This document shows, in pieces, positions 47,255 through 57,546 of a stretch of 64,000 nucleotides of DNA. The stretch is taken from positions 1 through 64,000 of the forward strand of contig CAMCUO010000004.1 of NCBI GenBank assembly GCA_945879015.1. The letters are read 5' to 3'. This stretch comes from Chitinophaga pinensis (lineage in GTDB: Bacteria; Bacteroidota; Bacteroidia; 2-12-FULL-35-15). Numbering within the stretch: position 1 is the first letter of the stretch; every line of letters starts with the position of its first letter. The position numbers and the translations under genes are program-made. The notes beneath the pieces are model-generated. The model did no database searches. It was not told the DNA's origin and saw only the letters and a list, made by a program, of their open reading frames with translations.

Positions 47255-49531
47255 TTACTTAGACTCGATTATCTTCATTTCTACCCTTCTGTTTAATTGC
47301 ATCCCTTTTAAATCGGGTTTCCCATTTGGAAGGAGGTTGGGAGCTACGGGTGCTGTTTCGCCATATCCTTTTGCAACTAAATACTGGGCTTTGATGCCTT
47401 TTTTGATAAGGGTTGTTACTACGGCTTGAGAGCGCAATTGAGATAATTTTAAATTTTCAGCATCATTTCCTTTACTATCTGTGTGTCCAGCAACTTCAAC
47501 CGTTAATTCAGGATAATCTTTCATCAACTGTAATAGTTTTTCCAATTCTAAATTCGATTCTTTTCTAAGTATTGCTTTATTGGAATCGAAGAAAATATTA
47601 TTTAAAACTATTTTTGAACCTATTTGTACTTTATCAAGCACTATGTTTTTCGTTAATACTGAAAATTCAGGTTGTTTAGGAACATTTACATTTTCGGATT
47701 GAAACAAATATCCTTTTGCCTCATAAGAAAGATTATAATTCTGTCCGCGATTTAAAATAAAATAATAAGAACCGGAATCAGAAGTTGTATAATAGGTGTC
47801 AATTAATTTCCCAGTTAAATTATCCTTTACGATGATTTGTGCGCCTGCAACTGCTTTACCTTCTCTGTTTTTAACTGTTCCTGCAATACTTATTGTTCCA
47901 AGTTTTTTGCTTTCAAGATTAATTCCTTCCATTAAAAGTTCTTTATCAATTTCTTGGTAAGATGAATTTGCGGGAATATTAATTGGAACGTTTATTGGCT
48001 GATATCCTTCGGCTTCGAAACTAATGTTGTATGTTTTTCCTTCATCTCCTGGAGTCAAAATCAAAAGATATTTTCCTGTGGTTTGATTAGGTTTCACACT
48101 TTGTACAACCAATCCGCTTTCCAAATCAGTCGCCAATATTTCTACCATGACTAATCCTTTTGTTGATCCATCAAAAGTTACAAAACCTTTTATTAAAGTT
48201 AATGGCTCCGCAATTGCTTTTTCAAAATTAATCATGTAAAGGTCTTTTTCTCCCTTTCCACCAGCTCTTATAGAAGAAAAATATCCATGCTTTCCATCAG
48301 CAGATTGAACATAAAAAATGTCATCATCTGGAGTGTTTATCGGTGATCTTAAATTTTCCGGTATGCTCCATTTTCCATTATCGTCTTTAACTGCTTTGAA
48401 AATATCAAAGCCTCCCATATTTTTATGACCTTTCGAACTAAAAAATAAAGTTACTCCGTCAGGGTGTAAAAATGGAGCATCTTCATCATCGGCTGTGTTG
48501 ATTTCAGGGCCTAGGTTTGTTGGCATACTCCATTGTCCATTTGTTAGTTTTACACATCTCCAAATATCTCTTCCTCCGAAACTGCCTTCTTTTCTGTTAC
48601 TAACAAAATAGAGTGTATTTCCATCAGCGCTCACACAAGCATGACTTTCCCAATAAGGTGAGTTTACATTACTACTTAATGGATATAATTCGCTCCAAAC
48701 ATCTCCAATCAAATTGCTTAAATAAATATCTCCACCATTCACATCTCTATAAACTAATAATTGTTGACCGTCAGCAGAAACATTTAAGTTAGCTTCGTTG
48801 TTGTTTGTATTAATGTTTGTGCCAATAGATTTAGGACTCGACCAAGTGCCATCGCTTTTTTTTATGCAAAAATAAATGTCTTCATAAAATTGATCATTCT
48901 CTGTTTTCTCGCCACCAGTGCTTCCTAAGCGATTAGATGTGAAAATTAAAGTAGATTCATCAGCAGAAATTACTGGACTATATTCAGGGAAAATTGTATT
49001 GATACTATCACCTAAAGAATTAATACTAACGTTTGCCGAATCTTTGATAAATTCAATAGCATTAAAATTAGTTTCAACTTGCTTCTCTAAATCCTTTGCT
49101 AATTCCTTGTTTCTATTGCCAACAATGTCTTTGAATTTATTAAAATAGGTATTCGATTCAGAAAAACGATAAGCTAAACGATAAGCAACCCCTAAAGAAT
49201 AATAAGCTAATTCAGGAGCTTTTTTCTCTCTAGGATCTTCTGGATTATAATTGTGGGCTACATTTTGAACGGCCTTTTCTAAATAATATAAAGCTTTGTT
49301 TTTTTCAGTTGCCGACTCTAAATAACAAAGACCTATTTTATAATTAATATTTGCATTGGTTGAATCAATCCAATATGCGTCTTTAAATTGCTTGAGGGCA
49401 AGTGAATAATTTTGTTCTAAAATCAGATAATTACCTTGAGTAATAAGCTCACGATAATCGCTCTTTCCACCTTGAGAAAAAATGGAAGTAGCAATAAGTA
49501 AAAAAGAAAACAAAACAATTTTTTTTATCAT
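47255..49531 (-). CDS. OmpA-family protein with TPR, PD40 and carboxypeptidase-regulatory domains (PorE-like)
   Basis: TPR N terminus, PD40 propeller, 'ISIAGTVKNREGKAVAGAQIIVKDNLTGKLIDTYYTTSDSGSYYF', canonical OmpA 'FFDSNKAILRKESNLELEKLLQLMKDYPELTVEVAGHTDSKGNDAENLKLSQLRSQAV'. Confidence 0.92.
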   Translation of the reverse strand: MIKKIVLFSFLLIATSIFSQGGKSDYRELITQGNYLILEQNYSLALKQFKDAYWIDSTNANINYKIGLCYLESATEKNKALYYLEKAVQNVAHNYNPEDPREKKAPELAYYSLGVAYRLAYRFSESNTYFNKFKDIVGNRNKELAKDLEKQVETNFNAIEFIKDSANVSINSLGDSINTIFPEYSPVISADESTLIFTSNRLGSTGGEKTENDQFYEDIYFCIKKSDGTWSSPKSIGTNINTNNNEANLNVSADGQQLLVYRDVNGGDIYLSNLIGDVWSELYPLSSNVNSPYWESHACVSADGNTLYFVSNRKEGSFGGRDIWRCVKLTNGQWSMPTNLGPEINTADDEDAPFLHPDGVTLFFSSKGHKNMGGFDIFKAVKDDNGKWSIPENLRSPINTPDDDIFYVQSADGKHGYFSSIRAGGKGEKDLYMINFEKAIAEPLTLIKGFVTFDGSTKGLVMVEILATDLESGLVVQSVKPNQTTGKYLLILTPGDEGKTYNISFEAEGYQPINVPINIPANSSYQEIDKELLMEGINLESKKLGTISIAGTVKNREGKAVAGAQIIVKDNLTGKLIDTYYTTSDSGSYYFILNRGQNYNLSYEAKGYLFQSENVNVPKQPEFSVLTKNIVLDKVQIGSKIVLNNIFFDSNKAILRKESNLELEKLLQLMKDYPELTVEVAGHTDSKGNDAENLKLSQLRSQAVVTTLIKKGIKAQYLVAKGYGETAPVAPNLLPNGKPDLKGMQLNRRVEMKIIESK

Positions 49532-49604
49532 AATAGGGCATTAAACACTTTCAAAAGAACGCAAAGATAATATTATTAAGGTTTTTGTAAAATAAAAGCA
49601 CCTA

Positions 49605-51689
49605 TCATTTAGCTGCAATTTTGATTTTTATGTATTGATACTGTTCGTAAGTAGAAATATTCTCGTTCGCATCTTTTTTGTATTCCGGTCCTTGAACAAG
49701 TGCTTTAGTTTCTGCAAATTTGATTTGCGACTCCGTTACTCCATTTTTGAGCAAAGCTTTTTGAACTTTCTCTTTCGCATTTTTCGCTCTTAAATCCGAC
49801 AAGTTTTCATTGCTTCTAAAAGTGCTTGTCGGAACTTGAGAAGCACTCGACTCTATAGTTATTTCAAAACTTGTTTTACTAGTTAAACAGTTAGTCAACT
49901 CATCAATAAATGTTTTAAAATCGGCTGCTTCGGTATCAATTTCTTTTTTGTTGTATTTGAAAAACAATTGGAAAGCTGATTTTTCCGGAATGCAAGGGCC
50001 ATTTTTGCCATTTAATAAAGCATTATTGTTTAATGCTGAATTGTCAATTCCTGCTACTAGATTTGTTGAATCGCCATAGTAAGGTATTTCTTTTCTAATA
50101 ACTGTATATCCTCGCTTTTTAGGCGCATCAATAATTTCGCTTAATATAGTTCTGTTATTTACTACATATATAGTTTTGTAGGAATTTCCGATAGGAAGAT
50201 TTGTACCAAATTTTCCAGAGTAACTGTTAGCATTTAATTCTTGAATAGTGTCATTTGTAGCATTGTTGATAATGTATATAATGTTGTTGCTGATGTCTTC
50301 TGTTGTATGATTAATAAATTTTCCTAACAAAACTGTAATATCTCTTGGCTCGTTTTCGGGAAACGTAATTAAATAAATATCCTTTTCTCCATAACCACCT
50401 TCTTTGTCAGAAGAAAAGAAAGCGCGTCTACCATCTGCAGTAGTAATTAAAAAAACATCGTCATCAGTAGTGTTGACAGGGTAACCATAATTTATAGGAG
50501 TTGACCAGTTTCCATTTTCATCATTAATAAAGGAAGTGAAAATATCAAAACCACCCATGGAGTTGTGACCTTTCGAAGAAAAGAAAATTTGTTTTCCATC
50601 AGGGTGTATAAAAATTCCATCTTCATCATATTTTGTATTAATAACATCGCCTAAATTTTGTGCAGGGCCCCATTCGCCACTTGGTAATTTTAAACATTTA
50701 TAAATGTCTCTTCCTCCGAGTCCGCCTCCTCTGTTACTTACAAAATACAACACACGATTATCGGAACTAAAACAAGCATGAGATTCCCAAGCAGAAGAAT
50801 TGATTGGTGCAGAAACGTATTCTGCAGGTCCCCATTCCTTGCCTTTTAATTCACTTACATAAATATTCCCATTTCCCCCATCATCTTTATAAACTAATAA
50901 TTTTAATCCATCGGCCGATAAGTTAATGGTAGCTTCGTGTCCTGAACCATTAATGTTTTTGCCAATAGGAGTAGCTTTTCCCCATTTATTGTCAGTTTCA
51001 GAATAGGTGGAAACAAAAATATCTTCAAAGTGTTCTCCGGTTGGTAATTTTTTTTCAGTTGTTCCTCCCGACCTTCTGGTTGTAAAAATAATTGTCTGCT
51101 CATCCAATGAAACAATTGGTGAATAGTCGGGATACTTTGAATTTACTCCCGGCCCTAAGTTTTCTACTTCCACCTTTTTAGGTGTTTTTACTATTTCTTT
51201 CCCGTAATTACAGGTTTCGATATCGTGTTTTATTTCTTCAACTTCTTCAGAAAGTTTTTGGTCGGTACCTAATGCATCAATATACTTTTGATACATTTCT
51301 ATTGCTTTATCAAATTCGTAATTGAGGTGATATGCTTTTGCAAGATAGTAGTAGGTCGAAAGTGGTGCTTCTTTTTCTTTTATTTCTCCTTGCTCATAAA
51401 ATTTTGCAATGTTCTTGATAGCAAATTCTAAATAGGGAATTGATTTTGTTTTATAAGTGGCAGCTTTTAAATAGCAAAATCCAATTTTGAAATTCATATT
51501 GTGATTTCCTTTATCCATCAAATCAAGTTTGATGTATAATGGTAAAGCTGCTATGTAATTTTCATTAGCAAAAAAATCTTCTGCTTGGTTGAAGATGTTT
51601 TTAAAATTTCCTTGAATAAAATTTGCAGAAGCAAAATTTGAAAATGATAAAACAAAAAATGAAAATAGAAGTATAATTTTTTTCATCAT
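49605..51689 (-). CDS. TPR/PD40 PorE-like protein with diverged OmpA-like C terminus
   Basis: Same architecture; C-terminal 'FQLFFKYNKKEIDTEAADFKTFIDELTNCLTSKTSFEITIESSASQVPTSTFRSNENLSDLRAKNAKEKV'. Confidence 0.88.
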   Translation of the reverse strand: MMKKIILLFSFFVLSFSNFASANFIQGNFKNIFNQAEDFFANENYIAALPLYIKLDLMDKGNHNMNFKIGFCYLKAATYKTKSIPYLEFAIKNIAKFYEQGEIKEKEAPLSTYYYLAKAYHLNYEFDKAIEMYQKYIDALGTDQKLSEEVEEIKHDIETCNYGKEIVKTPKKVEVENLGPGVNSKYPDYSPIVSLDEQTIIFTTRRSGGTTEKKLPTGEHFEDIFVSTYSETDNKWGKATPIGKNINGSGHEATINLSADGLKLLVYKDDGGNGNIYVSELKGKEWGPAEYVSAPINSSAWESHACFSSDNRVLYFVSNRGGGLGGRDIYKCLKLPSGEWGPAQNLGDVINTKYDEDGIFIHPDGKQIFFSSKGHNSMGGFDIFTSFINDENGNWSTPINYGYPVNTTDDDVFLITTADGRRAFFSSDKEGGYGEKDIYLITFPENEPRDITVLLGKFINHTTEDISNNIIYIINNATNDTIQELNANSYSGKFGTNLPIGNSYKTIYVVNNRTILSEIIDAPKKRGYTVIRKEIPYYGDSTNLVAGIDNSALNNNALLNGKNGPCIPEKSAFQLFFKYNKKEIDTEAADFKTFIDELTNCLTSKTSFEITIESSASQVPTSTFRSNENLSDLRAKNAKEKVQKALLKNGVTESQIKFAETKALVQGPEYKKDANENISTYEQYQYIKIKIAAK

Positions 51690-51712
51690 GATTATGATAA
51701 ATAGTTTTTATT

Positions 51713-53011
51713 TTAGAATTCTCTATTAATATCCCATTGTTCGAGATAATCGGCCACTCTTCGAACGAATTGCCCACCCAAAGAACCATCTACTACTCTG
51801 TGATCGTATGAATGTGATAAAAACATAAAATGACGAATTCCTATTAAATCACCTTCTGGTGTTTCAATAACAGCTGGTTTTTTTTTGATTGCACCAACAG
51901 CCATAATTGCAACTTGAGGTTGGTTGATAATTGGCGTTCCCATTAAATTTCCAAATGAACCAACGTTTGAAATAGTGTAAGTTCCGCCTTGAATATCATC
52001 TGGACTTAATTTTCCATTACGAGCACGGTTTGCTAAGTCATTTACTTGTTTTGTTATTCCAACTAAATTCAGCATGTCAGCATTTTTAATTACGGGAACA
52101 ATTAAATTTCCTGATGGCAATGCTGCTGCCATTCCAATATTAATATTTTTTCGTTTGATAATTTTAGTTCCATCTAAAGAAACATTTATCATTGGAAAAT
52201 CTTTTATTGCTTTTACTAAAGCTTCAATGAAGATAGGAGTGAAGGTTAATTTTTCTCCTTCTCGTTTTTCAAAACTGCTTTTTACTTTTTCTCTCCATTT
52301 AACTATGTTGGTAACATCTGCTTCAACAAATGAAGTAACGTGTGGGGAAGTTTGAACGCTCATTACCATGTGGTCGGCAATTAGCTTGCGCATGCGATCC
52401 ATTTCAATAATTTCATCTCCTGCATTAACAGAAATTGCAGGTTTTGAATGATTAGCTCCGTTTGAAGAAACTTCTTGAACAACTTTTGTAGCCGTACTGG
52501 TATGTTTTCCTTTGGTTGGAATGTAAGATAGAATGTCATTTTTAGTAACTCTTCCATTAGCGCCTGTTCCAGAGATGCTTTCCAATTCTGCCATTGCAAT
52601 TCCTTCTTGTTTCGCAATGTTGCGAACCAATGGAGAAAAGAATTTCCCAGAACTGCTTTTTTCTAAAGAAACAACTTCTTTTACAGCAGTATTAGCCAAT
52701 TCTTTTTGAACAGTTGTTATTTGGATAGATACAGGAGTTTTTACTTCAGGCGTTTCTATTGTTGCGTTTGCATCAGTTGAAATAATGGCAATAGCTTTCC
52801 CAACCTGAACAACATCTCCTTCGTTGTATAATCTTTTTATTAATGTTCCTTCAGTTGTTGAAGGTATTTCGGAATCTACTTTATCTGTGGCGATTTCCAA
52901 TACAGTTTCATCAGCCGCTATTTTATCGCCTTCTTTTTTTAACCACTTGATAATTGTTGCCTCAGCAACACTTTCGCCCATTTTGGGCATAATTAACTCT
53001 ACCTGTGCCAT
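51713..53011 (-). CDS. 2-oxo acid dehydrogenase E2 component (dihydrolipoamide acyltransferase)
   Basis: Lipoyl 'MPKMGESVAEATIIKWLKKEGDKIAADETVLEIATDKVDSEIPS'; catalytic 'SHSYDHRVVDGSLGGQFVRRVADYLE'. Confidence 0.95.
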   Translation of the reverse strand: MAQVELIMPKMGESVAEATIIKWLKKEGDKIAADETVLEIATDKVDSEIPSTTEGTLIKRLYNEGDVVQVGKAIAIISTDANATIETPEVKTPVSIQITTVQKELANTAVKEVVSLEKSSSGKFFSPLVRNIAKQEGIAMAELESISGTGANGRVTKNDILSYIPTKGKHTSTATKVVQEVSSNGANHSKPAISVNAGDEIIEMDRMRKLIADHMVMSVQTSPHVTSFVEADVTNIVKWREKVKSSFEKREGEKLTFTPIFIEALVKAIKDFPMINVSLDGTKIIKRKNINIGMAAALPSGNLIVPVIKNADMLNLVGITKQVNDLANRARNGKLSPDDIQGGTYTISNVGSFGNLMGTPIINQPQVAIMAVGAIKKKPAVIETPEGDLIGIRHFMFLSHSYDHRVVDGSLGGQFVRRVADYLEQWDINREF

Positions 53012-53052
53012 AATCTTGTAATCTGCTTGTTTTAACCCTAATTTAAGAGCTA

Positions 53053-53081
53053 CAAAAATAAACTAATATTTTAGATGGCAA
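53053..53081 (-). promoter_or_regulatory. Bacteroidota-type promoter upstream of E2 gene
   Basis: Reverse strand TTG-N18-TATTTTTG (caaaaata 53053-53060; caa 53079-53081). Confidence 0.6.
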
Positions 53082-53207
53082 TGTAAGAATTAGGCAAATT
53101 ATAGGCTGTTTTTTGTATGAATTTTGCTGTTTTTAACCAAAAAAGCCACGTATTTTTATTAAATGGCTTCATCAATGTCGTTTTTTTAAGAAAAAGGTTA
53201 ATTATAA

Positions 53208-53364
53208 ACGTCATGCGAGGGAACCGTAGCCATGCCCGAATGAATTCGTTCAGGCGGGCAATCTCATACATAATGCTGATTAGAAGATTTATGCTTCTCA
53301 CAAACATTCTCTGCCTGTTGGCGAGATTGCCACATCCCGCGAAAATGCGGGACTCGCAATGACG
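53208..53364. repeat. Composite palindromic intergenic repeat, CGTCATGCGAG...CTCGCAATGACG
   Basis: Outer arms cgtcatgcgag / ctcgcaatgacg; nested gcccg-aatgaattcgttcagg-cgggc and cccgcgaaaatgcggg hairpins. Confidence 0.75.
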
Positions 53365-53433
53365 ATCCGAAAAAAGATTTGCCCTTAACTAAACGACATT
53401 GATGGCTCTATCTGGTTTCTTTACTGACTTCTT

Positions 53434-54705
53434 TTAAGCAAAAAGCGGAAAGTCCTTCATCAGCTTATTTACTTCTTTTTTAACTTCTAAAATAGCTTTT
53501 TCATTGGCATGATTCATAAGTACTTTGTCGATTAAATTTACAATCTTAGGAATCTGCTTTTCTTTGATTCCACGGGTTGTTATGGCTGATGTTCCGATTC
53601 GAATTCCTGATGTAACAAAAGGAGATTTATCGTCAAATGGAACCATGTTTTTATTAACTGTTATGTCGGCTTTTACAAGCGTGTTTTCTGCTAGTTTTCC
53701 TGTCAAATCCTTCGAACGAAGATCAATTAACATGCAATGGTTGTCTGTCCCACCTGATATAACTTTGTATCCCTTGTCAACAAAGCACTTCGCCATTAAT
53801 TTTGCATTTTTCATGACTTGAATGCAGTATTTCATGTAACTATCATCCAAAGCTTCCGCAAATGCTACTGCTTTCGCTGCAATAACATGTTCTAGCGGTC
53901 CGCCTTGAGTTCCTGGAAATACAGCAGCATCAAGTAATTGTGACATCATTTTTATCTCTCCTTTTGGTGTTTTGTCTCCCCAAGGATTTGGAAAATCTTT
54001 CCCCATCATAATCATTCCTCCGCGCGGTCCACGCAATGTTTTGTGCGTAGTTGTTGTAACAATATGGCAGTGTGGCAATGGGTCATTCATCAAACCTCTT
54101 GCTATTAATCCTGATGGATGAGAAATATCTGCCATTAATAAGGCTCCTACTTTATTTGCTACAGCTCTTAATTTTTTGTAGTCCCAATCACGAGAATAAG
54201 AAGACGCGCCACAGATAATTAATTTTGGTTTTTCTTTAATCGCTATTGCTTCAATTTTATTAAAATCAACGCGACCCGTTTTTTCTTCTACTCCATAAAA
54301 ACTTGGAACATATAATTTCCCAGAAAAGTTAACTGGAGAACCATGTGTGAGATGCCCGCCATGAGAAAGATCAAAGCCTAAAATTTTGTCGCCAGGTTTT
54401 AAAACAGCTAGCATAACTGCTGCATTTGCTTGTGCGCCCGAATGTGGCTGTACATTTGCCCATGCAGCATTAAACAATTTTTTAGCACGATCAATCGCTA
54501 ATTGTTCTACTTTGTCGACCACTTCACATCCTCCATAATATCTTTTTCCGGGAAGACCTTCGGCATATTTATTAGTAAGTACCGAACCCATTGCTTTCAT
54601 TACGCTTTCGCTCACGTAATTTTCAGAAGCTATTAATTCAAGTCCAATTGTTTGGCGTTTTTTTTCTTCGGCAATAAGATTAAAAATGGCAGTGTCTTTT
54701 TTCAT
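53434..54705 (-). CDS. glyA: Serine hydroxymethyltransferase
   Basis: '[45 protein letters not shown]', '[16 protein letters not shown]', '[20 protein letters not shown]'. Confidence 0.98.
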   Translation of the reverse strand: MKKDTAIFNLIAEEKKRQTIGLELIASENYVSESVMKAMGSVLTNKYAEGLPGKRYYGGCEVVDKVEQLAIDRAKKLFNAAWANVQPHSGAQANAAVMLAVLKPGDKILGFDLSHGGHLTHGSPVNFSGKLYVPSFYGVEEKTGRVDFNKIEAIAIKEKPKLIICGASSYSRDWDYKKLRAVANKVGALLMADISHPSGLIARGLMNDPLPHCHIVTTTTHKTLRGPRGGMIMMGKDFPNPWGDKTPKGEIKMMSQLLDAAVFPGTQGGPLEHVIAAKAVAFAEALDDSYMKYCIQVMKNAKLMAKCFVDKGYKVISGGTDNHCMLIDLRSKDLTGKLAENTLVKADITVNKNMVPFDDKSPFVTSGIRIGTSAITTRGIKEKQIPKIVNLIDKVLMNHANEKAILEVKKEVNKLMKDFPLFA

Positions 54706-54963
54706 AATGATATTAATATTTGAATAATTTGAGTTGCAAAAGTATAGCTATAAAAGTTTATTGAAAATATACAAAAGCTGCACTTAAGTTTTTTAGTGTT
54801 TTTTGATTAATTAAGAAATACAAGTTTTTAGTTCTTGCAGATAGGTTTTTTCGACTTTTATAGACTCTGTAATCTCTTGATTATTCATTTAATGCAAATA
54901 TAAGTGTTTTTTACTTTACTAAAAACTGATGTTTAATGAATGCAGAAAGCCTACATATCCCAA

Positions 54964-55452
54964 TCATTTCATGTTTTCTTTTTCCGCCAATTTAAAAGCA
55001 GGTATCAACAACATGAGAATTATAGGAGATTGTGCCATTCCCATAAGGTATCTTGCAAACTCATACATTTTATCTGAAGAAGCATGCCATAATAAGCCAA
55101 TAGAAATAAATAATCCCGATAAAAAAATAATAGCGAGGTAGGTGAAAATGGTTATGTTTACCTGTTTTTTGTTATTAAATAACCATTTTATGGCAAAAAT
55201 CGACAAGAAAAGGTATAAAATGCTAAAAAATAATGTAAGTGCCCATTTCAAATTTACAAGTGTATTGTACTCGAAATTTTCTAAAAATGTCAGGTAATTG
55301 GGAAGATAAAAATCCTGAGACAAATCCCATGCGCGTAATAATGCATTTATAGTTTTAAATATAGAATCCCTCAAATAACCTAAAAGCACTGCTATAAGAG
55401 CTAAAACTATAAGGGTTAGGCTATTTTTTAGGCGATTATTTTGACTTTTCAC
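54964..55452 (-). CDS. Hypothetical polytopic membrane protein
   Basis: 162 aa with about four hydrophobic segments; family not recognised. Confidence 0.65.
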   Translation of the reverse strand: MKSQNNRLKNSLTLIVLALIAVLLGYLRDSIFKTINALLRAWDLSQDFYLPNYLTFLENFEYNTLVNLKWALTLFFSILYLFLSIFAIKWLFNNKKQVNITIFTYLAIIFLSGLFISIGLLWHASSDKMYEFARYLMGMAQSPIILMLLIPAFKLAEKENMK

Positions 55453-55614
55453 AAATGTAAAATTACAACTAAATTTATTTTATTTCAGTAAATATAAAAT
55501 CAAACATTTTTTTTGAATATCCGTTAGTTTACCCATAATTAAAAGCCATGGCTAAAGCTAATACCGAATAGTATCCATGTAATAAAAAAGTCATTGAGAA
55601 AGAACCAGGTATTA

Positions 55615-55761
55615 TCAAAGAGTAGTGACAGGTACTACAAAAGCTTTAAAACGTGGCCACATTTTGTAACCAAGCCTTTTGAAAACGACTGAATCAACTA
55701 AATTTAATACTTGTTTCAATATCGGCTGTCCGACTAATTTTATTTCTGTATTTTTACTCAT
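55615..55761 (-). pseudogene. Transposase N-terminal remnant (IS4-like, uncertain)
   Basis: 'MSKNTEIKLVGQPILKQVLNLVDSVVFKRLGYKMWPRFKAFVVPVTTL*' resembles the GQPI..Q.L.L start of Bacteroidota IS4-type transposases; very short. Confidence 0.45.
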
Positions 55762-55804
55762 AATGTTTTTTATGTTGTCGTAAACACAAATATACATTAT
55801 TCAA

Positions 55805-55830
55805 AAAAGGGTAACGTTTGTTACCCTTTT
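55805..55830. repeat. Perfect 11-bp inverted repeat
   Basis: aaaagggtaac-gttt-gttaccctttt between transposase remnant and CIA30 gene; could be terminator-like or an element end. Confidence 0.75.
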
Positions 55831-55854
55831 AGTTAAAAAATTAGTCGGTTAGTA

Positions 55855-56403
55855 GTGATAAAATTTATGAAATACCTCCTAATTTTACTAACACTTAGCG
55901 TAGCCAGAAAGACAAACATGAAAGAGATTTATACATTTTCAACTCAAACGAAAGTCAATGAATGGTATGTTGTCAACGACGGTGTGATGGGTGGTATATC
56001 AAAAAGTTCTTTGTTGCTTACTGATGCAGGCCATGGAAAATTTTCAGGTCACGTTTCATTGGCGAACAACGGAGGATTTGCCTCGATCCAATTGAACAAA
56101 ACGATAAAACTAGCGGAAGAAAAGAAGTTTATTGTTTTGCGTGTCAAAGGAGATAGCAAGGCCTATGAATTTCGTTTGAAGAGCGAAATTTCGCAATCTG
56201 AGTCTTACGTGCACCAATTTACTACTACTGGAGAATGGGAAAATATCAAGTTACCAATAAGTGAATTTTACCCTCAGTTTCGAGGGCGCAAATTGAACAT
56301 CCCGAATTTCAATTTTAAAAGCATTGAGCAAGTGAGTTTTTTAATTGCCAACAAGCAAGAAGAAGATTTCAAATTGTTGATTGATTGGATAGGTTTGGAG
56401 TAA
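55855..56403 (+). CDS. CIA30-family protein (NADH:ubiquinone oxidoreductase assembly factor-like)
   Basis: 'WYVVNDGVMGGISKSSL...FSGHVSLANNGGFASIQLNKTI...FRLKSEISQSESYVHQFTTTGEWENIKLPISEFYPQFRGR...QVSFLIANKQEEDFKLLIDWIGLE'. Confidence 0.88.
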   Translation: MIKFMKYLLILLTLSVARKTNMKEIYTFSTQTKVNEWYVVNDGVMGGISKSSLLLTDAGHGKFSGHVSLANNGGFASIQLNKTIKLAEEKKFIVLRVKGDSKAYEFRLKSEISQSESYVHQFTTTGEWENIKLPISEFYPQFRGRKLNIPNFNFKSIEQVSFLIANKQEEDFKLLIDWIGLE

Positions 56404-56412
56404 ATTTTTAAA

Positions 56413-56649
56413 TTGACAGCGACTATTTTCAAGAAAAGTAAAACATTCGGTCGACAAGAAGGCCGATCCGATAACGCAAGACTAATTGACGAATTTCATT
56501 TATTTATCAACCCAACGGCCATTGGAAACGGAATGACAATTTTTAACGGTTTAAACAAAAACCAAAAATTAATATTGAAAATAGCTAAACAGTTTGACTG
56601 TGGAATTGCATTGACTTGTTATGAACTTGACGAACAAAACCAACAATAA
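56413..56649 (+). pseudogene. Dihydrofolate reductase/RibD-C family protein, C-terminal fragment
   Basis: 'LIDEFHLFINPTAIGNGMTIFNGLNKNQKLILKIAKQFDCGIALTCYE' is the typical C-terminal part; N-terminal two thirds absent. Confidence 0.65.
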
Positions 56650-56738
56650 AGTAAAGCCACATAACGCTAACAGCATATTTGCAATAGGCGTTGTTTCGCG
56701 CTCCGTCTGATAGTATCACGATATTGAGTTTAAAGATT

Positions 56739-57452
56739 TTAAAATGCTAAATAATAATCCTTAGTCAATTCCTTATATTCATCCGTATACGAATGTCTTT
56801 CATCCTTTTCAATTGTAATTGAATCTTCTGAAAAAGCACGTTGAATAAATTCAAATCGCATTAATAAACGTTTTTCTGGTTTATCTGTTCGTGTAATTAC
56901 ACGAGTAACTTTGGTTAAAAACAATTTATGCTTTTCTGCATCTTCTCTAAAAAGCTCGCTTTCCTTTGTTGGCAGAATAACATAGAATTTCCCGTTTGGA
57001 TTTAAAAGTTTCAAAACACCATCTAATAAATCTTTAAAAGGCAATTGATCGGTATGGCGTGCATTTGTGCGTGATTCTTCCGAAGCTTTTGATGAATCAA
57101 TAAAATAAGGAGGATTGCTTACAATCAAATCGTATTTATGATCACTTTCTTTTGCGAATTGCTGTAAAGAAATGTGGTGAATTTCAATGCGATCTTTCCA
57201 TTTACAATCGTTTACATTTTCAGTAGCCTGAATAAATGCATTCAAGTCTATATCAATAGCATCAATGCGTGCGGAGGATTTTTGTGCAAGCATCAAGGCT
57301 ATGATTCCTGTACCTGTACCAATATCTAAAATGGTTTTTGCATTAGAGGCATTCACCCAAGAGCCTAATAAAACAGCATCAGTGCCTACTTTCATAGCGC
57401 ACTTGTCTTGTACTATTTTAAACTGTTTAAAAGCGAATGTTTGATTCGACAT
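56739..57452 (-). CDS. trmN6: tRNA1(Val) (adenine(37)-N6)-methyltransferase-like
   Basis: 'FAFKQFKIVQDKCAMKVGTDAVLLGSWVN...ILDIGTGTGIIALMLAQKS...DLIVSNPPYFIDSSKASEESRTNARH' with NPPY. Confidence 0.92.
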   Translation of the reverse strand: MSNQTFAFKQFKIVQDKCAMKVGTDAVLLGSWVNASNAKTILDIGTGTGIIALMLAQKSSARIDAIDIDLNAFIQATENVNDCKWKDRIEIHHISLQQFAKESDHKYDLIVSNPPYFIDSSKASEESRTNARHTDQLPFKDLLDGVLKLLNPNGKFYVILPTKESELFREDAEKHKLFLTKVTRVITRTDKPEKRLLMRFEFIQRAFSEDSITIEKDERHSYTDEYKELTKDYYLAF

Positions 57453-57546
57453 AAAAGGAGTAGAAAGCAGATTGATTAGCTCAACGTTTACTCTTATTGT
57501 ATTATAAAGTTAAACTATTTTTCGGAAAAACAATAAGAAACGGAAA

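Noticed and set aside
53071-53362. Opposing ORFs 53071-53307 and 53117-53362
   Set aside because: Both lie in the palindromic intergenic repeat; no protein-like features.
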